Assembly: GCF_003600685.1 (NCBI RefSeq)
Contig: NZ_CP032084.1
Coordinates: 1,488,001 to 1,552,000 of the forward strand
Direction of reading: 5' to 3'
DNA length: 64,000 bases
DNA from: Achromobacter sp. B7
GTDB lineage: Bacteria > Pseudomonadota > Gammaproteobacteria > Burkholderiales > Burkholderiaceae_B
Each line of letters opens with the position of its first letter. Position 1 is the stretch's first letter. A model generated the notes under the pieces. It did no database searches. It saw only the letters and a list, made by a program, of their open reading frames with translations, and had not been told where the DNA came from. Below, piece after piece: positions 35,382-45,029 of the stretch. Made by a program: the position numbers and the translations under genes.

Positions 35382-36077
35382 ATGACTTCCTCTTCATTGA
35401 CTGACTCTTTTGCCGCCGTCATCACGATCGATGGCCCCACCGCGTCCGGCAAGGGCACGGTGGCTCATCGCGTTGCCAAGGCGCTGGGATGGGCCGTGCT
35501 GGACAGTGGCGCGCTGTACCGCCTGACCGCCCTGGCAGCCTTGAACCAAGGCGTGTCCGTCGACGATGAGCCCGGTGTGGCGCGCGTGGCCGAAACGCTG
35601 GACGTCCGCTTTGACGGCCCGCACGTATACCTGGCCGGCGTCGATGTCGGGCACGACATCCGGCGCGAGGAAGTCGGTAATTTCGCTTCTCGTATCGCCG
35701 CGTTTCCGGGCGTGCGCCGGGCGCTGCTGGAGCGCCAGCGCGCGTTTCGGCGGCCTCCCGGGCTGGTCGCCGACGGTCGCGACATGGGCACCGTGGTCTT
35801 CCCGGACGCGTCGCTGAAGGTGTTCCTGGTTGCCGATGTGGTGGCCCGGGCCGAGAGGCGGCGTAAGCAGTTGATCGAAAAGGGAATTTCTGCTAATCTA
35901 GACGACCTTCTGCGAGACATGCGCGAGCGAGACGCCCGCGATACCGAACGCGCCACGGCGCCGCTGGCTCCCGCAGCAGACGCACACGTACTGGATTCCT
36001 CTGATTTGACGATTGCAGAAACGGTGCAGGCAATACTGGATTTTTGGCAGCAGGCCGGCAATAAGGCAGATAGCTGA
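35382..36077 (+). CDS. cmk: cytidylate kinase
   Basis: 231 residues. P-loop [19 protein letters not shown] near the start, the GALYR motif for CMP binding, and [19 protein letters not shown]. It phosphorylates CMP and dCMP. It is the last small-molecule gene of the supraoperon before rpsA, an arrangement (cmk-rpsA) conserved across proteobacteria. A hairpin that may act as a partial terminator follows within 60 bases, and rpsA starts 250 bases downstream. Confidence 0.97.
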   Translation: MTSSSLTDSFAAVITIDGPTASGKGTVAHRVAKALGWAVLDSGALYRLTALAALNQGVSVDDEPGVARVAETLDVRFDGPHVYLAGVDVGHDIRREEVGNFASRIAAFPGVRRALLERQRAFRRPPGLVADGRDMGTVVFPDASLKVFLVADVVARAERRRKQLIEKGISANLDDLLRDMRERDARDTERATAPLAPAADAHVLDSSDLTIAETVQAILDFWQQAGNKADS

Positions 36078-36127
36078 GGCTATAGCCCAGGCAAATAGCC
36101 TATTTGTCGGATTCTGCGCTGCAAAAT

Positions 36128-36176
36128 CGCCCGGACGGTACAACGTATTACGAACGTACAACGTCCGGGCCTAGTT
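36128..36176 (+). terminator. hairpin between cmk and rpsA, possible terminator
   Basis: GCCCGGAC (36128-36135) pairs with GTCCGGGC (36162-36169) across a 26-base loop that can form an inner ACGT/ACGT stem, followed by CTAGTTTTATT. The T-run is short, so partial termination or attenuation is more likely than a full stop. Confidence 0.5.
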
Positions 36177-36327
36177 TTATTTGATTAGGCCCTGTCCTCG
36201 CCAGGCGCAACCCCCACGGGCCACCCCGCAGGGCAAACCGGCAGGCAGGTATTTTGACTCCACTGTGGCGGGCAATCCGCTGCGGTGTGTTCTTAACGGC
36301 CATTTCGGCCCAATGGATTTCAACCCC

Positions 36328-38040
36328 ATGTCTTCCGTTTCCACTACCGCCACCGGCGGCGAAAGTTTCGCCGACCTTTTCGCACAAAGCCTCAAGAGCC
36401 AGGACATGAAGTCCGGCGAGGTCATCAGCGCCGAAGTCGTGCGCGTCGACCATAATTTCGTCGTCGTCAACGCCGGCCTGAAGTCCGAAGCGCTGATCCC
36501 CCTGGAAGAGTTCCTGAATGACCAGGGCGAGCTCGAAGTGCAACCCGGCGATTTCGTCTCGGTGGCCATCGATTCCCTGGAAAACGGCTACGGCGACACC
36601 ATCCTGTCGCGTGACCGCGCCAAGCGCCTGTCGGCCTGGCTGCAACTGGAAAAGGCCCTGGAAAACGGCGAGCTGGTTACCGGCACCATCACCGGCAAGG
36701 TGAAGGGCGGCCTGACCGTCATGACCAACGGCATCCGCGCGTTCCTGCCCGGTTCGCTGGTGGATCTGCGTCCGGTCAAGGACACCACCCCGTACGAAGG
36801 CAAGACCCTCGAATTCAAGGTCATCAAGCTCGACCGCAAGCGCAACAACGTTGTGCTGTCGCGTCGCCAAGTGCTGGAAGCCAGCATGGGCGAAGAGCGT
36901 CAAAAGCTGCTCGAAACCCTGCACGAAGGTGCTGTGGTCAAGGGCGTGGTCAAGAACATCACCGACTACGGCGCGTTCGTTGACCTGGGCGGCATCGACG
37001 GCCTGCTGCACATCACCGACATGGCATGGCGTCGTGTGCGTCACCCGTCCGAAGTCCTGCAAGTGGGTCAAGAAGTCGAAGCCAAGGTCCTCAAGTTCGA
37101 CCAGGAAAAGAGCCGCGTCTCGCTGGGCGTCAAGCAGCTGGGCGAAGACCCGTGGGTGGGCCTGGCTCGTCGCTACCCGCAAGGCACCCGCCTGTTCGGT
37201 AAGGTCACGAACCTGACCGACTACGGCGCGTTCGTCGAAGTCGAAGCCGGCATCGAAGGCCTGGTCCACGTGTCCGAAATGGACTGGACCAACAAGAACG
37301 TCGACCCGCGCAAGGTTGTTACCCTGGGCGAAGAAGTCGAAGTCATGGTCCTGGAAATCGACGAAGACCGTCGTCGTATCTCGCTGGGCATGAAGCAGTG
37401 CCGTCAAAACCCGTGGGAAGAGTTCGCCACGAACTTCAAGCGCGGCGACAAGGTCCGCGGCGCCATCAAGTCGATCACCGACTTCGGCGTGTTCGTTGGC
37501 CTGCCTGGCGGCATCGACGGCCTGGTTCACCTGTCCGACCTGTCCTGGACGGAAACGGGCGAAGAAGCCGTGCGCAACTTCAAGAAGGGCGACGAGATCG
37601 AAGCCGTGGTTCTGGGCATCGATACCGACAAGGAACGCATCTCGCTGGGCATCAAGCAGCTGGAAGGCGACCCCTTCAACAACTTCGTCGCCACGTTTGA
37701 CAAGGGCGCGGTTGTTCCGGGCACCATCAAGTCCGTCGAAGCCAAGGGCGCTGTTGTCACGCTGTCCGTGGACGTTGAAGGCTACCTGCGCGCTTCCGAG
37801 ATCTCCTCGGGTCGCGTTGAGGATGCCACCACCGTGCTGAACGCCGGCGACAACATCGAAGCCATGATCGTCAACATCGACCGCAAGACGCGTTCGATCC
37901 AACTGTCGATCAAGGCCCGTGACAACGCCGAGACCGCCGATACGATCCAGCGCATGTCCGACGCCAGCGCTTCGTCCGGCACCACCAACCTCGGCGCGCT
38001 GCTGAAGGCCAAGCTGGACCAACAGCGCAACGACGGTTAA
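36328..38040 (+). CDS. rpsA: 30S ribosomal protein S1
   Basis: 570 residues from the ATG at 36328 ([20 protein letters not shown]); an in-frame ATG five codons upstream (36313) is the alternative. Six S1/OB-fold repeats are visible, with repeated [19 protein letters not shown] strands. S1 unwinds mRNA and helps 30S initiation. No strong Shine-Dalgarno lies before the start, only a GGAT nine bases upstream, which fits the known S1-dependent, autoregulated translation of rpsA in E. coli. Longer frames reaching 36181 would include unrelated leader sequence. ihfB follows after three bases. Confidence 0.97.
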   Translation: MSSVSTTATGGESFADLFAQSLKSQDMKSGEVISAEVVRVDHNFVVVNAGLKSEALIPLEEFLNDQGELEVQPGDFVSVAIDSLENGYGDTILSRDRAKRLSAWLQLEKALENGELVTGTITGKVKGGLTVMTNGIRAFLPGSLVDLRPVKDTTPYEGKTLEFKVIKLDRKRNNVVLSRRQVLEASMGEERQKLLETLHEGAVVKGVVKNITDYGAFVDLGGIDGLLHITDMAWRRVRHPSEVLQVGQEVEAKVLKFDQEKSRVSLGVKQLGEDPWVGLARRYPQGTRLFGKVTNLTDYGAFVEVEAGIEGLVHVSEMDWTNKNVDPRKVVTLGEEVEVMVLEIDEDRRRISLGMKQCRQNPWEEFATNFKRGDKVRGAIKSITDFGVFVGLPGGIDGLVHLSDLSWTETGEEAVRNFKKGDEIEAVVLGIDTDKERISLGIKQLEGDPFNNFVATFDKGAVVPGTIKSVEAKGAVVTLSVDVEGYLRASEISSGRVEDATTVLNAGDNIEAMIVNIDRKTRSIQLSIKARDNAETADTIQRMSDASASSGTTNLGALLKAKLDQQRNDG

Positions 38041-38043
38041 TTC

Positions 38044-38403
38044 GTGACCAAGTCGGAGCTGATCGCCGCCTTGGCGGCCCGCTATCCTCAGCTGGCCGCC
38101 CGCGACACCGATTACGCCGTCAAGACCGTGCTGGATGCGATGACCCAGGCCCTGGCCTCGGGTCAGCGCATCGAGATCCGCGGCTTTGGCAGCTTCTCGT
38201 TGTCGCAGCGGTCTCCCCGCATCGGTCGCAATCCGAAGTCCGGCGAACAGGTGCTGGTGCCTGGTAAACAGGTACCGCACTTCAAGGCAGGCAAGGAATT
38301 GCGCGAACGGGTTGACCTGGTCGGCGGCAATGACGAGGACGCCCAGTCTTCTGGATCGGGTGAACCGATGACGTCAATGGCAAGTTTGCACGCCATGCAC
38401 TGA
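38044..38403 (+). CDS. ihfB: integration host factor subunit beta
   Basis: 119 residues, GTG start. The HU/IHF fold is complete, with the minor-groove beta-arm [27 protein letters not shown] carboxyl extension of about 25 residues (after [10 protein letters not shown]) goes beyond the E. coli protein of 94 residues and looks disordered. IHF bends DNA sharply at specific sites. Just three bases after rpsA, so co-transcribed with it, as in E. coli, and closed by a strong terminator. Confidence 0.96.
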   Translation: MTKSELIAALAARYPQLAARDTDYAVKTVLDAMTQALASGQRIEIRGFGSFSLSQRSPRIGRNPKSGEQVLVPGKQVPHFKAGKELRERVDLVGGNDEDAQSSGSGEPMTSMASLHAMH

Positions 38404-38450
38404 CGAATCGGCTAGTAAGGCTGCCTACGGGCAGATCGGACCGAGAACAG

Positions 38451-38482
38451 GCCCCTTGAGAAATCAAGGGGCTTTGTTTTTT
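38451..38482 (+). terminator. intrinsic terminator after ihfB
   Basis: GCCCCTTGA-GAAA-TCAAGGGGC, a perfect 9-bp stem with a tetraloop, followed by TTTGTTTTTT. Ends the supraoperon. Confidence 0.96.
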
Positions 38483-38580
38483 CCGCTTGGGATTCGTCCC
38501 GCTTTTGCGGGGATTTTTTTTCTTGGACGCTTAAGACGTCGCTTACAATTGGCAGTCTTGAATTCTCTGGAGCATGCGTC

Positions 38581-38895
38581 ATGCGCTATCTAGTCTGGGC
38601 CCTGCGATTGCTCGTGTTTATTGCGGTGTTGATGTTCGCCTTGAAGAACACCGACCCGGTCGCCGTGAAGTTCTACGCTGACTACGTCGTGCAAGATGTG
38701 CCGCTGATTGTCGTGATGCTGGTCGTGTTCGTTGCCGGCGCGTTGTTCGGCCTGTTGCTGACTGTGCCCGCCGCCATGCGCCGCCGCCGCGAAGCCATGC
38801 GCTTGCGCCGCGAACTGGACCGCGTCCAGGCCGCTGTCAACGGCACCACGCCCGTCGTGCCCCCCGAAGCCGTTGCCCCGATGTCGCCGCTTTGA
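38581..38895 (+). CDS. lapA: lipopolysaccharide assembly protein LapA domain protein
   Basis: 104 residues. Two membrane helices (LVWALRLLVFIAVLMFALKN and LIVVMLVVFVAGALFGLLLT) separated by a short NTDPVAVKFYADYVVQDVP loop, then a basic coiled-coil-like tail (MRRRREAMRLRRELDRVQ). This is the LapA (DUF1049) pattern. LapA works with LapB at the inner membrane in control of LPS assembly through FtsH and LpxC. lapB starts 66 bases downstream. Confidence 0.92.
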   Translation: MRYLVWALRLLVFIAVLMFALKNTDPVAVKFYADYVVQDVPLIVVMLVVFVAGALFGLLLTVPAAMRRRREAMRLRRELDRVQAAVNGTTPVVPPEAVAPMSPL

Positions 38896-38961
38896 TGGCG
38901 CGCCGATCACCTTACGTGCCGCACTCGCATCCCGCACTGAATAACAGCAAGAGCCCGAAAC

Positions 38962-40176
38962 GTGGATTTTGAACCTTGGTGGCTGATTTTCGTGCCGGTG
39001 TTGTTCGCGCTGGGCTGGCTGGCCGCGCGTTTTGACATCCGGCAAATGCTTCGCGAAACGCGCAGCCTGCCCGATTCCTATTTCCGCGGGCTGAACTTCC
39101 TGCTCAACGAAGAGCCGGACCGTGCCATCGATGCCTTCGTCGAAGTGGCCAAGCTGGACCCGGAAACAACCGAACTGCACTTCGCGCTGGGCAGCCTGTT
39201 CCGTCGCCGTGGCGAAATGGAACGCGCCATCCGCGTGCATCAAAGCTTGCTCAGCCGTTCCGATCTGCCTGAGGCCGAGCGTGAACATGCGCAGCATGAA
39301 CTGGCGCAGGACTTCCTGAAGGCCGGCATGCTGGACCGCGCCGAAAGCGGTTTCGAACAGCTCAAGGACACGCGCTACGCCTTGCCGGCGCTGCGCTCCT
39401 TGATCCGTATCTTTGAATCCGAACACGACTGGCCGCGCGCAATCGAAGCGGTCAAGACCTTGCAGGGCCTGGTCGATGAACCTGTCCCGCAAATCGTGCA
39501 TTACTACTGCGAGCAGGCGCAGACCGCGCTGTCGGCCAAGCCGGCCGACGTGGACGCGGCGCACAAAGCGCTGGACGCCGCCGACCATGCCTTGTCCACC
39601 ACCGATGCGGCGGTGGGCAAGGGCGCCAAGGTGCGTACGGCGATGCTGCGTGCGCGCCTGGCGTCGCTGGAACAGGACCCCAAGCGCGAGCGGCTTTATC
39701 TGGAATCGGTCATGACCGACGCGCCGGAATTCGCCGGGCTGGTGGCCGAGCCGCTTCTGGCCAACTATCGCGCCGCCAATCAGGTCGTGGCGGGGCTTGA
39801 TTTCCTGCTCAAGCAATATCAACGGCACGCGTCGCTGGACCTGTTCAACGTGGTGTTCCGCGAACTGCGCGTGCAGCAGGGGGCGGACGTGGCGTGGGCG
39901 TTCGCGCGCGGTGCGTTGCGCAGCCATCCGTCCTTGCTCGGCCTGGACCGCCTGCTGGAAGCCGAACTGGCCAACCCGGAAAGCGGCGCCGAAGGCGGGC
40001 CGGTGCCTGGCGCCGACCTGACGCTGCTGCGCAGCCTGATTCACAAGCATACGCAACGCCTGGACCGCTATGCGTGTCGTAGTTGCGGATTTCAAGCGCG
40101 TCGTTTTTACTGGCAATGTCCCGGCTGCAACGCCTGGGAGACCTACGCGCCGCGCCGCCTGGAAGAACTTGAATGA
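38962..40176 (+). CDS. lapB: lipopolysaccharide assembly protein LapB (YciM)
   Basis: 404 residues, GTG start. One amino-terminal membrane helix (WWLIFVPVLFALGWLAARFD), several TPR repeats (about 60-330) and a carboxyl rubredoxin-like zinc knuckle with two CxxC pairs (CRSC and CPGC around residues 372-391). LapB is an essential adaptor that presents LpxC to FtsH and so sets LPS synthesis. The neighbouring heptose genes fit this role. Its stop overlaps hldE1 by four bases. Confidence 0.95.
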   Translation: MDFEPWWLIFVPVLFALGWLAARFDIRQMLRETRSLPDSYFRGLNFLLNEEPDRAIDAFVEVAKLDPETTELHFALGSLFRRRGEMERAIRVHQSLLSRSDLPEAEREHAQHELAQDFLKAGMLDRAESGFEQLKDTRYALPALRSLIRIFESEHDWPRAIEAVKTLQGLVDEPVPQIVHYYCEQAQTALSAKPADVDAAHKALDAADHALSTTDAAVGKGAKVRTAMLRARLASLEQDPKRERLYLESVMTDAPEFAGLVAEPLLANYRAANQVVAGLDFLLKQYQRHASLDLFNVVFRELRVQQGADVAWAFARGALRSHPSLLGLDRLLEAELANPESGAEGGPVPGADLTLLRSLIHKHTQRLDRYACRSCGFQARRFYWQCPGCNAWETYAPRRLEELE

Positions 40177-41114
40177 AGCCTTTTCCCGCCGAAGCCATTT
40201 CCCAAAGCCGCGTCCTTGTCGTGGGCGACGTGATGCTGGACCGCTACTGGTTTGGCGAAGTCGAACGCATTTCGCCGGAAGCACCGGTGCCCGTGGTGCG
40301 TGTCGCGCGCCGTGAAGACCGCCTGGGCGGCGCCGCCAACGTCGCGCGCAACGTCGCGGCGCTGGGCGGGCAGGTGACGCTGGTGGGCGTGCTGGGCGAG
40401 GACGAGGCGGGCGACAGCATCCGCCGCTTGTCCGCCGAAGCCGGCATCCGTGCCGATCTGATTGCCGACCCCTCGCTGCACACCACGTTGAAGATGCGCG
40501 TGCTGGGCCGTCAGCAGCAATTGCTGCGCGTGGACTTCGAGCAGCATCCCGAGCAAGCCGCCCTGGACAGCGTGGACGCCGCACTGGCGCGTCATCTGGC
40601 CAACCACGATGTGCTGGTGTTGTCCGACTACGCCAAGGGCGTGCTGACGCGCGTCGAAACGTTGGTCTCCATGGCGCGCCATGCAGGCATACCGGTGCTG
40701 GTGGACCCCAAGGGCGACGACTATTCGCGCTATCGTGGCGCGACCCTGGTCACGCCCAACCGGGCCGAAATGCAGCAGGCCGTGGGCCGCTGGAATTCCG
40801 AAGCTGAACTTACCGATCGCGCGCAACGCCTGCGCGCCGATCTGGATCTTGAAGCCCTGCTGGTGACACGGTCCGAGCAGGGCATGACATTGTTTACCGA
40901 TGCGGGACGTGACCACATCGATGCGCAGGCGCACGAAGTGTTCGACGTGTCCGGTGCCGGCGATACGGTATTGGCCACGCTGGCGGTGTCGCGCGCCATT
41001 GGCTTGCCGTGGGCCGAATCGATGGGCTGGGCCAACAAGGCCGGCGGCATCGCCGTGGGCAAGTTGGGCACCTCCGTCGTCACCGCCGCGGAACTCGCAG
41101 GAGAAATTTCATGA
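40173..41114 (+). CDS. rfaE1: D-glycero-beta-D-manno-heptose-7-phosphate kinase
   Basis: 313 residues, a PfkB-family sugar kinase: [23 protein letters not shown] near the start, [16 protein letters not shown], and the anion-hole motif [15 protein letters not shown]. It makes heptose 1,7-bisphosphate for the LPS inner core. E. coli HldE fuses this kinase with an adenylyltransferase; here only the kinase domain is present, so the adenylyltransferase (rfaE2) must be elsewhere. Overlaps lapB and hldD by four bases each. Confidence 0.95.
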   Translation: MKPFPAEAISQSRVLVVGDVMLDRYWFGEVERISPEAPVPVVRVARREDRLGGAANVARNVAALGGQVTLVGVLGEDEAGDSIRRLSAEAGIRADLIADPSLHTTLKMRVLGRQQQLLRVDFEQHPEQAALDSVDAALARHLANHDVLVLSDYAKGVLTRVETLVSMARHAGIPVLVDPKGDDYSRYRGATLVTPNRAEMQQAVGRWNSEAELTDRAQRLRADLDLEALLVTRSEQGMTLFTDAGRDHIDAQAHEVFDVSGAGDTVLATLAVSRAIGLPWAESMGWANKAGGIAVGKLGTSVVTAAELAGEIS

Positions 41115-42100
41115 TCGTCGTAACCGGAGCCGCGGGCTTCATCGGCAGCAACCTGGTGCGCGGGCTTAACCGCCGTGGCATCCATGACATCATCGCGGTC
41201 GACGACCTGACCGAAGGCGACAAGTTCGTCAACCTGGTCGACTGCCAGATCGCCGAGTACATGGACAAGGACGACTTCCGCCGCCGCGTGGCCGACGGCA
41301 GCCTGCCCGCCGTGCGCGCGGTGTTGCATCAGGGCGCCTGCTCGGACACCACCGAGCGCAACGGCCGCTACATGATGGACAACAACTACCGCGTCACGCT
41401 TGAACTGTTCGAGTTCTGCCAGACGCGACGCATTCCCTTCCTGTATGCCTCGTCCGCCGCCGTCTATGGCGGCTCGTCCGTCTACGTCGAGGACCCGGCC
41501 AACGAAGGGCCGCTGAACGTCTACGGGTACTCCAAGCTGTTGTTCGATCAGGTATTGCGCAAGCGCATGGACAGCCTGACCGCGCAGGTGGTCGGCCTGC
41601 GTTATTTCAACGTTTATGGTCCGCACGAACAGCACAAGGGCCGCATGGCCTCGGTGGCGTTCCACAACATGAACCAGTTTCTGGAACACGGCCATGTGCG
41701 TCTGTTCGCGGGCTGGGACGGTTATGTGGACGGTGGCCAAAGCCGCGATTTCATCTCGGTTGAAGACGTCGTGGCGGTCAACCTGCATTTTCTGGACCAT
41801 CCCGATCAATCCGGCATCTTCAATTGCGGCACGGGTCGGGCGCAGCCCTTCAATGACGTGGCCGCTGCCGTGGTGAACACGTTGCGTGCCGAACGCGGCG
41901 AGGCCGAGCTGACGTTGGCGCAGTTGGTCGAGCTGGATCTGATCCGCTACATCCCGTTCCCGGAAGACCTGAAGGGCCGCTACCAAAGCTATACGCAGGC
42001 GGACGTCACCCAGCTGCGCACCGCCGGCTTCCATGCGCCGATGCGAGACGTGCAGACTGGTGTTGCCGAGTACGTGCGCTACTGGCGCGCACGCCGCTGA
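41111..42100 (+). CDS. hldD: ADP-glyceromanno-heptose 6-epimerase
   Basis: 329 residues from the ATG at 41111, which overlaps the kinase stop. An extended [20 protein letters not shown] binds NADP, YGYSK holds the catalytic Tyr and Lys, and [16 protein letters not shown] follows the family. It epimerises ADP-D-glycero-D-manno-heptose to the L-glycero form used in LPS. Longer in-frame extensions upstream lie inside the kinase gene and are rejected. Followed by a terminator 48 bases after the stop. Confidence 0.96.
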   Translation: MIVVTGAAGFIGSNLVRGLNRRGIHDIIAVDDLTEGDKFVNLVDCQIAEYMDKDDFRRRVADGSLPAVRAVLHQGACSDTTERNGRYMMDNNYRVTLELFEFCQTRRIPFLYASSAAVYGGSSVYVEDPANEGPLNVYGYSKLLFDQVLRKRMDSLTAQVVGLRYFNVYGPHEQHKGRMASVAFHNMNQFLEHGHVRLFAGWDGYVDGGQSRDFISVEDVVAVNLHFLDHPDQSGIFNCGTGRAQPFNDVAAAVVNTLRAERGEAELTLAQLVELDLIRYIPFPEDLKGRYQSYTQADVTQLRTAGFHAPMRDVQTGVAEYVRYWRARR

Positions 42101-42147
42101 AACGGGCTACCAAAGCGCGGCCCTACGCCGCGCACCGAGCGAAATCC

Positions 42148-42175
42148 AGGCCGCCCTTCGGGGTGGCCTTTTTTT
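42148..42175 (+). terminator. intrinsic terminator after hldD
   Basis: AGGCCGCCC-TTCG-GGGTGGCCT, a 9-bp stem with one G-T pair and a stable tetraloop, then seven T. Ends the lapA-hldD unit. Confidence 0.93.
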
Positions 42176-42293
42176 GCACCCGTAGTTTCCGAGGTGGATC
42201 AATCCGTTCACTGCGCGGCCCGCAGGCAGGGCAAACGTCCATGATCCGGGGGTGGTTCGGCATTCGCCGCACCCTTATTTTCCGGAGACCCTC

Positions 42294-42782
42294 ATGAACC
42301 CTTTTCTTGTACCCGCCATCGTCCGTCGCGGCGCGTCCATGCCGTGGCGCAAAGCGCGCTTGCCGCAGGCGCCGGCAGGCGCACACAAGGGGCGCCGCCT
42401 GTGGCAACACGTGCTGGGCGTCATGCTGGTGAGCGCCGCGCTGGGCTTCACGGCGCCAGAAGCCCGGGCGGTGGACGTCAACCAAGCCACCGCGCAGCAG
42501 TTGGAGACCATCCGCGGCATCGGCCCGCGCACGGCCGAGATCATCATCAATGAACGCGATCGCGGCGGCCGCTTCGATTCGTTCGAAGATCTGGCCGAGC
42601 GCGTGCGCGGCATTGGCGAGAAAAAAGCGCGAGCCTTGAAGGCGGCCGGCTTGCAGGTGGGCGAGGGCGACGGCGCGGCAGGATCGGGCCAAAGCCAAAG
42701 CCAGAGCCAGGGCGGGGCGGCGCCCACTGCCAAACCGGCCAAGGGCAAGCCCAGCACGGCACCGGCGCCCGCCCGGCCCTGA
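42294..42782 (+). CDS. ComEA-like helix-hairpin-helix protein
   Basis: 162 residues from the ATG at 42294 (CGGAGA upstream). A basic segment is followed by a membrane/secretion helix (LGVMLVSAALGFTAPEARA), then two helix-hairpin-helix motifs: VDVNQATAQQLETIRGIGPR and DLAERVRGIGEKKARALKAA. This is the carboxyl DNA-binding module of ComEA, the periplasmic DNA receptor of natural competence. Related short proteins are common in betaproteobacteria, often outside competence loci, so uptake is not proven. The tail is rich in Gln/Ser and Pro/Ala. Confidence 0.82.
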   Translation: MNPFLVPAIVRRGASMPWRKARLPQAPAGAHKGRRLWQHVLGVMLVSAALGFTAPEARAVDVNQATAQQLETIRGIGPRTAEIIINERDRGGRFDSFEDLAERVRGIGEKKARALKAAGLQVGEGDGAAGSGQSQSQSQGGAAPTAKPAKGKPSTAPAPARP

Positions 42783-42863
42783 CGAGGCGGGTCGGCGGCT
42801 AACCCCTGGCGCGAGCGCGGCTTTTGCCCGCGCCCGGCGCCAGGCAGAGTTATTATCTTTTGC

Positions 42864-43772
42864 ATGACTACTACCTACCCCACTATCGAGCAGACCGTCG
42901 GCAATACGCCGCTGGTGCGTTTGCAGCGCATTCCCGGTGCCGCGGGCGACGCGCGTGGCAACGTCATCCTGGCCAAGCTGGAAGGCAATAATCCCGCCGG
43001 TTCCGTGAAGGACCGCCCGGCCTTGTCGATGATCCAGCACGCCGAAGCGCGTGGCGACATCAAGCCAGGCGATACCCTGATCGAGGCTACCAGCGGCAAT
43101 ACCGGCATCGCGCTGGCCATGGCGGCGGCGATGAAGGGGTACCGCATGATCTTGATCATGCCCGACAACCTGTCCGTGGAGCGCAGGGCTGCCATGGCCG
43201 CCTACGGCGCCGAGCTTATCCTGACGCCCGCAGACAAGGGCGGCATGGAATACGCCCGCGATCTGGCCACCGAAATGCAGGCCGACGGCCGGGGCGTGGT
43301 ACTGGACCAGTTCGCCAACCCCGACAACCCCCGCGCGCACGTGGAAACCACCGGCCCCGAACTGTGGACGCAAACCGAAGGGCGCATCACGCATTTCGTC
43401 AGCGCCATGGGCACCACGGGCACGATCATGGGGGTGTCGACATACCTGAAATCCCGCAACCCCGCCGTGCAGATCGTCGGCGCACAGCCGGCCGAGGGCT
43501 CGCAGATCCCGGGTATCCGCAAGTGGCCCGAGGCCTATCTGCCCAAGATTTTCGACCGCAGCCGCGTGGACGCCTACGAATCCATCGAGCAATCGGAAGC
43601 TGAAACCATGGCGCGCCGGCTGGCTGCCGAAGAAGGCATCTTTGGCGGAATTTCGTCCGCTGGTGCGCTGGTGGCCGCCTTGCGTGTCGCGGAAAGAGTC
43701 AACGACGCCACCATCGTGTTCATCGTTTGCGACCGCGGCGACCGCTACCTGTCCACGGGCGTTTTCAACTGA
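42864..43772 (+). CDS. cysM: cysteine synthase B (O-acetylserine sulfhydrylase)
   Basis: 302 residues. The PLP lysine lies in NNPAGSVKDRPALSMI, with EATSGNTGIALAMAAAMKGY and MGTTGTIMGVSTYLKS following. CysM uses sulfide or thiosulfate with O-acetylserine to make cysteine or S-sulfocysteine. No Shine-Dalgarno lies before the ATG, and a TATTAT hexamer stands at 42851-42856, so the mRNA may be leaderless. It is convergent with mltB and closed by a shared terminator. Connects functionally to the sulfate operon 13 kb away. Confidence 0.95.
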   Translation: MTTTYPTIEQTVGNTPLVRLQRIPGAAGDARGNVILAKLEGNNPAGSVKDRPALSMIQHAEARGDIKPGDTLIEATSGNTGIALAMAAAMKGYRMILIMPDNLSVERRAAMAAYGAELILTPADKGGMEYARDLATEMQADGRGVVLDQFANPDNPRAHVETTGPELWTQTEGRITHFVSAMGTTGTIMGVSTYLKSRNPAVQIVGAQPAEGSQIPGIRKWPEAYLPKIFDRSRVDAYESIEQSEAETMARRLAAEEGIFGGISSAGALVAALRVAERVNDATIVFIVCDRGDRYLSTGVFN

Positions 43773-43811
43773 TCACGCACGGCAGTGGCGGGGCGCATGC
43801 GGCCCCACAAT

Positions 43812-43847
43812 AAAAAAATGCCCCGTTCATCCCGACGGGGCATTTTC
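43812..43847. terminator. bidirectional terminator between cysM and mltB
   Basis: ATGCCCCGT (43818-43826) pairs with ACGGGGCAT (43835-43843), with an A-run on the left (giving a T-run for mltB on the minus strand) and TTTT on the right for cysM. Confidence 0.93.
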
Positions 43848-43864
43848 GTTTCCGGACGGGCAGA

Positions 43865-45019
43865 TCAGCGCGTGACGCGGGCTTCGATCTCGTACGCCAG
43901 GTCCGCCACCGACGTCGCGTAGAAGTAGCTGCGGTTGTACTTGGTCAGCGCGAAGAAGTTGGGCGTGCCGACCCGGTATTGCGCCGTGCCGCGCGCTTCC
44001 TCGACCAGGTCCACCACCCCCAGCGGTTGGGTGCCCCAGCCATTGCTGCTGGCGCCCGGCTGCAAGCGCGCGCCGGCTGCCGACAGGGTGCCCCAGGTTT
44101 GTTTGGGTTCAAGACCGCCGTCGACCAAAGCGGTGGGGTCCGCCGGCAACACCACCGGTGCAAACACGGGCAAGCCGCGCTGCCAGCCGTGCTGCGCCAG
44201 GAAGCTGCCCACGGACATGATCGCGTCCTGCGTGTTATTGGTCAGGTCGATATGGCCGTTGTCGTCGCCGTCCACCGCGTAATGCATGATGCTGGTGGGC
44301 ATGAACTGCGGCATGCCGATGGCACCGGCGTACGAGCCCTGCGTTTCAAGATCCAGCTTGTCTTTCATGACCAGCGTCAGGAAGTCGGCCAGTTGGCCCC
44401 GGAACATCGCGGCGCGCTCGGGCTTGTTGGGATCGGGATAGTCAAAGGCCAGCGTCGCCAGCGCGTCCAGCACCCGGAAGTTGCCCATGTTGCGGCCGTA
44501 CAGGGTTTCGACGCCGATGATGGACGCGATGATGGGGGCCGGCACGCCAAAGCGCTGGGCGGCCTGATTGAGCAGGTCGCGGTTTTCGTTATAGAACTCG
44601 ACACCCCAGCCGATGCGCTTGGGTTCCACGAAGCGCGAGCGATACGTCAGCCAGCTGCGCCAGATTTTCTTGCCCGGCGGCGCCGGCGCGATCAGCCTGG
44701 ATACCGTGGCGTTGTAGCGCGAGCTTTCCAAAGCCTTGACCATCGGGTCCAGCGGCAATTGGCGTTCGGCCGCCAGATCCTGCACGAAGCTGCGCACTTC
44801 CGGACGCAGCGCGCCGGTGGCGGTCAGCGTGGCAGGGGCGTCATCCGGCAACTCGGAGCCGGGTGTCGGCGTGGCGGGTCCGATGCGGATAGCGGCGTTT
44901 GCGGAAGCGGCCGCGGGCTGGGCCGAAAGGGTATTTGGAGCAGAGGGGGCGGTGGTGGAGCAGCCCGCCAGCAGGGCGGAAAGCGTTCCGAGTTGCAGTA
45001 ATCGCCGACAGATGAACAT
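43865..45019 (-). CDS. mltB: lytic murein transglycosylase B, lipoprotein
   Basis: 384 residues from the ATG at 45019, chosen for its AAGGAAG site and a clean lipoprotein signal (LQLGTLSALLAGC, lipobox LAGC). An upstream start giving 33 more residues is rejected because it would cross the divergent gene's start. SLT_2 domain: catalytic Glu in IIGVETLYGRNMG, then GAIGMPQFMPTSI. Cleaves peptidoglycan glycan strands from the inner leaflet of the outer membrane. Ends at the shared terminator with cysM. Its 5' end is only about ten bases from the deacetylase gene. Confidence 0.93.
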   Translation of the reverse strand: MFICRRLLQLGTLSALLAGCSTTAPSAPNTLSAQPAAASANAAIRIGPATPTPGSELPDDAPATLTATGALRPEVRSFVQDLAAERQLPLDPMVKALESSRYNATVSRLIAPAPPGKKIWRSWLTYRSRFVEPKRIGWGVEFYNENRDLLNQAAQRFGVPAPIIASIIGVETLYGRNMGNFRVLDALATLAFDYPDPNKPERAAMFRGQLADFLTLVMKDKLDLETQGSYAGAIGMPQFMPTSIMHYAVDGDDNGHIDLTNNTQDAIMSVGSFLAQHGWQRGLPVFAPVVLPADPTALVDGGLEPKQTWGTLSAAGARLQPGASSNGWGTQPLGVVDLVEEARGTAQYRVGTPNFFALTKYNRSYFYATSVADLAYEIEARVTR

Positions 45020-45029
45020 AATCTTCCTT

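Noticed and set aside
36181..36327. Amino-terminal extension of ribosomal protein S1
   Set aside because: The 49 extra residues have no counterpart in S1 proteins and read through a leader with hairpins; the start at 36328 matches the family.
36148..38280. 710-codon minus-strand frame opposite rpsA and ihfB
   Set aside because: Repetitive only because S1 repeats are read in reverse. No start signal and no known domain.
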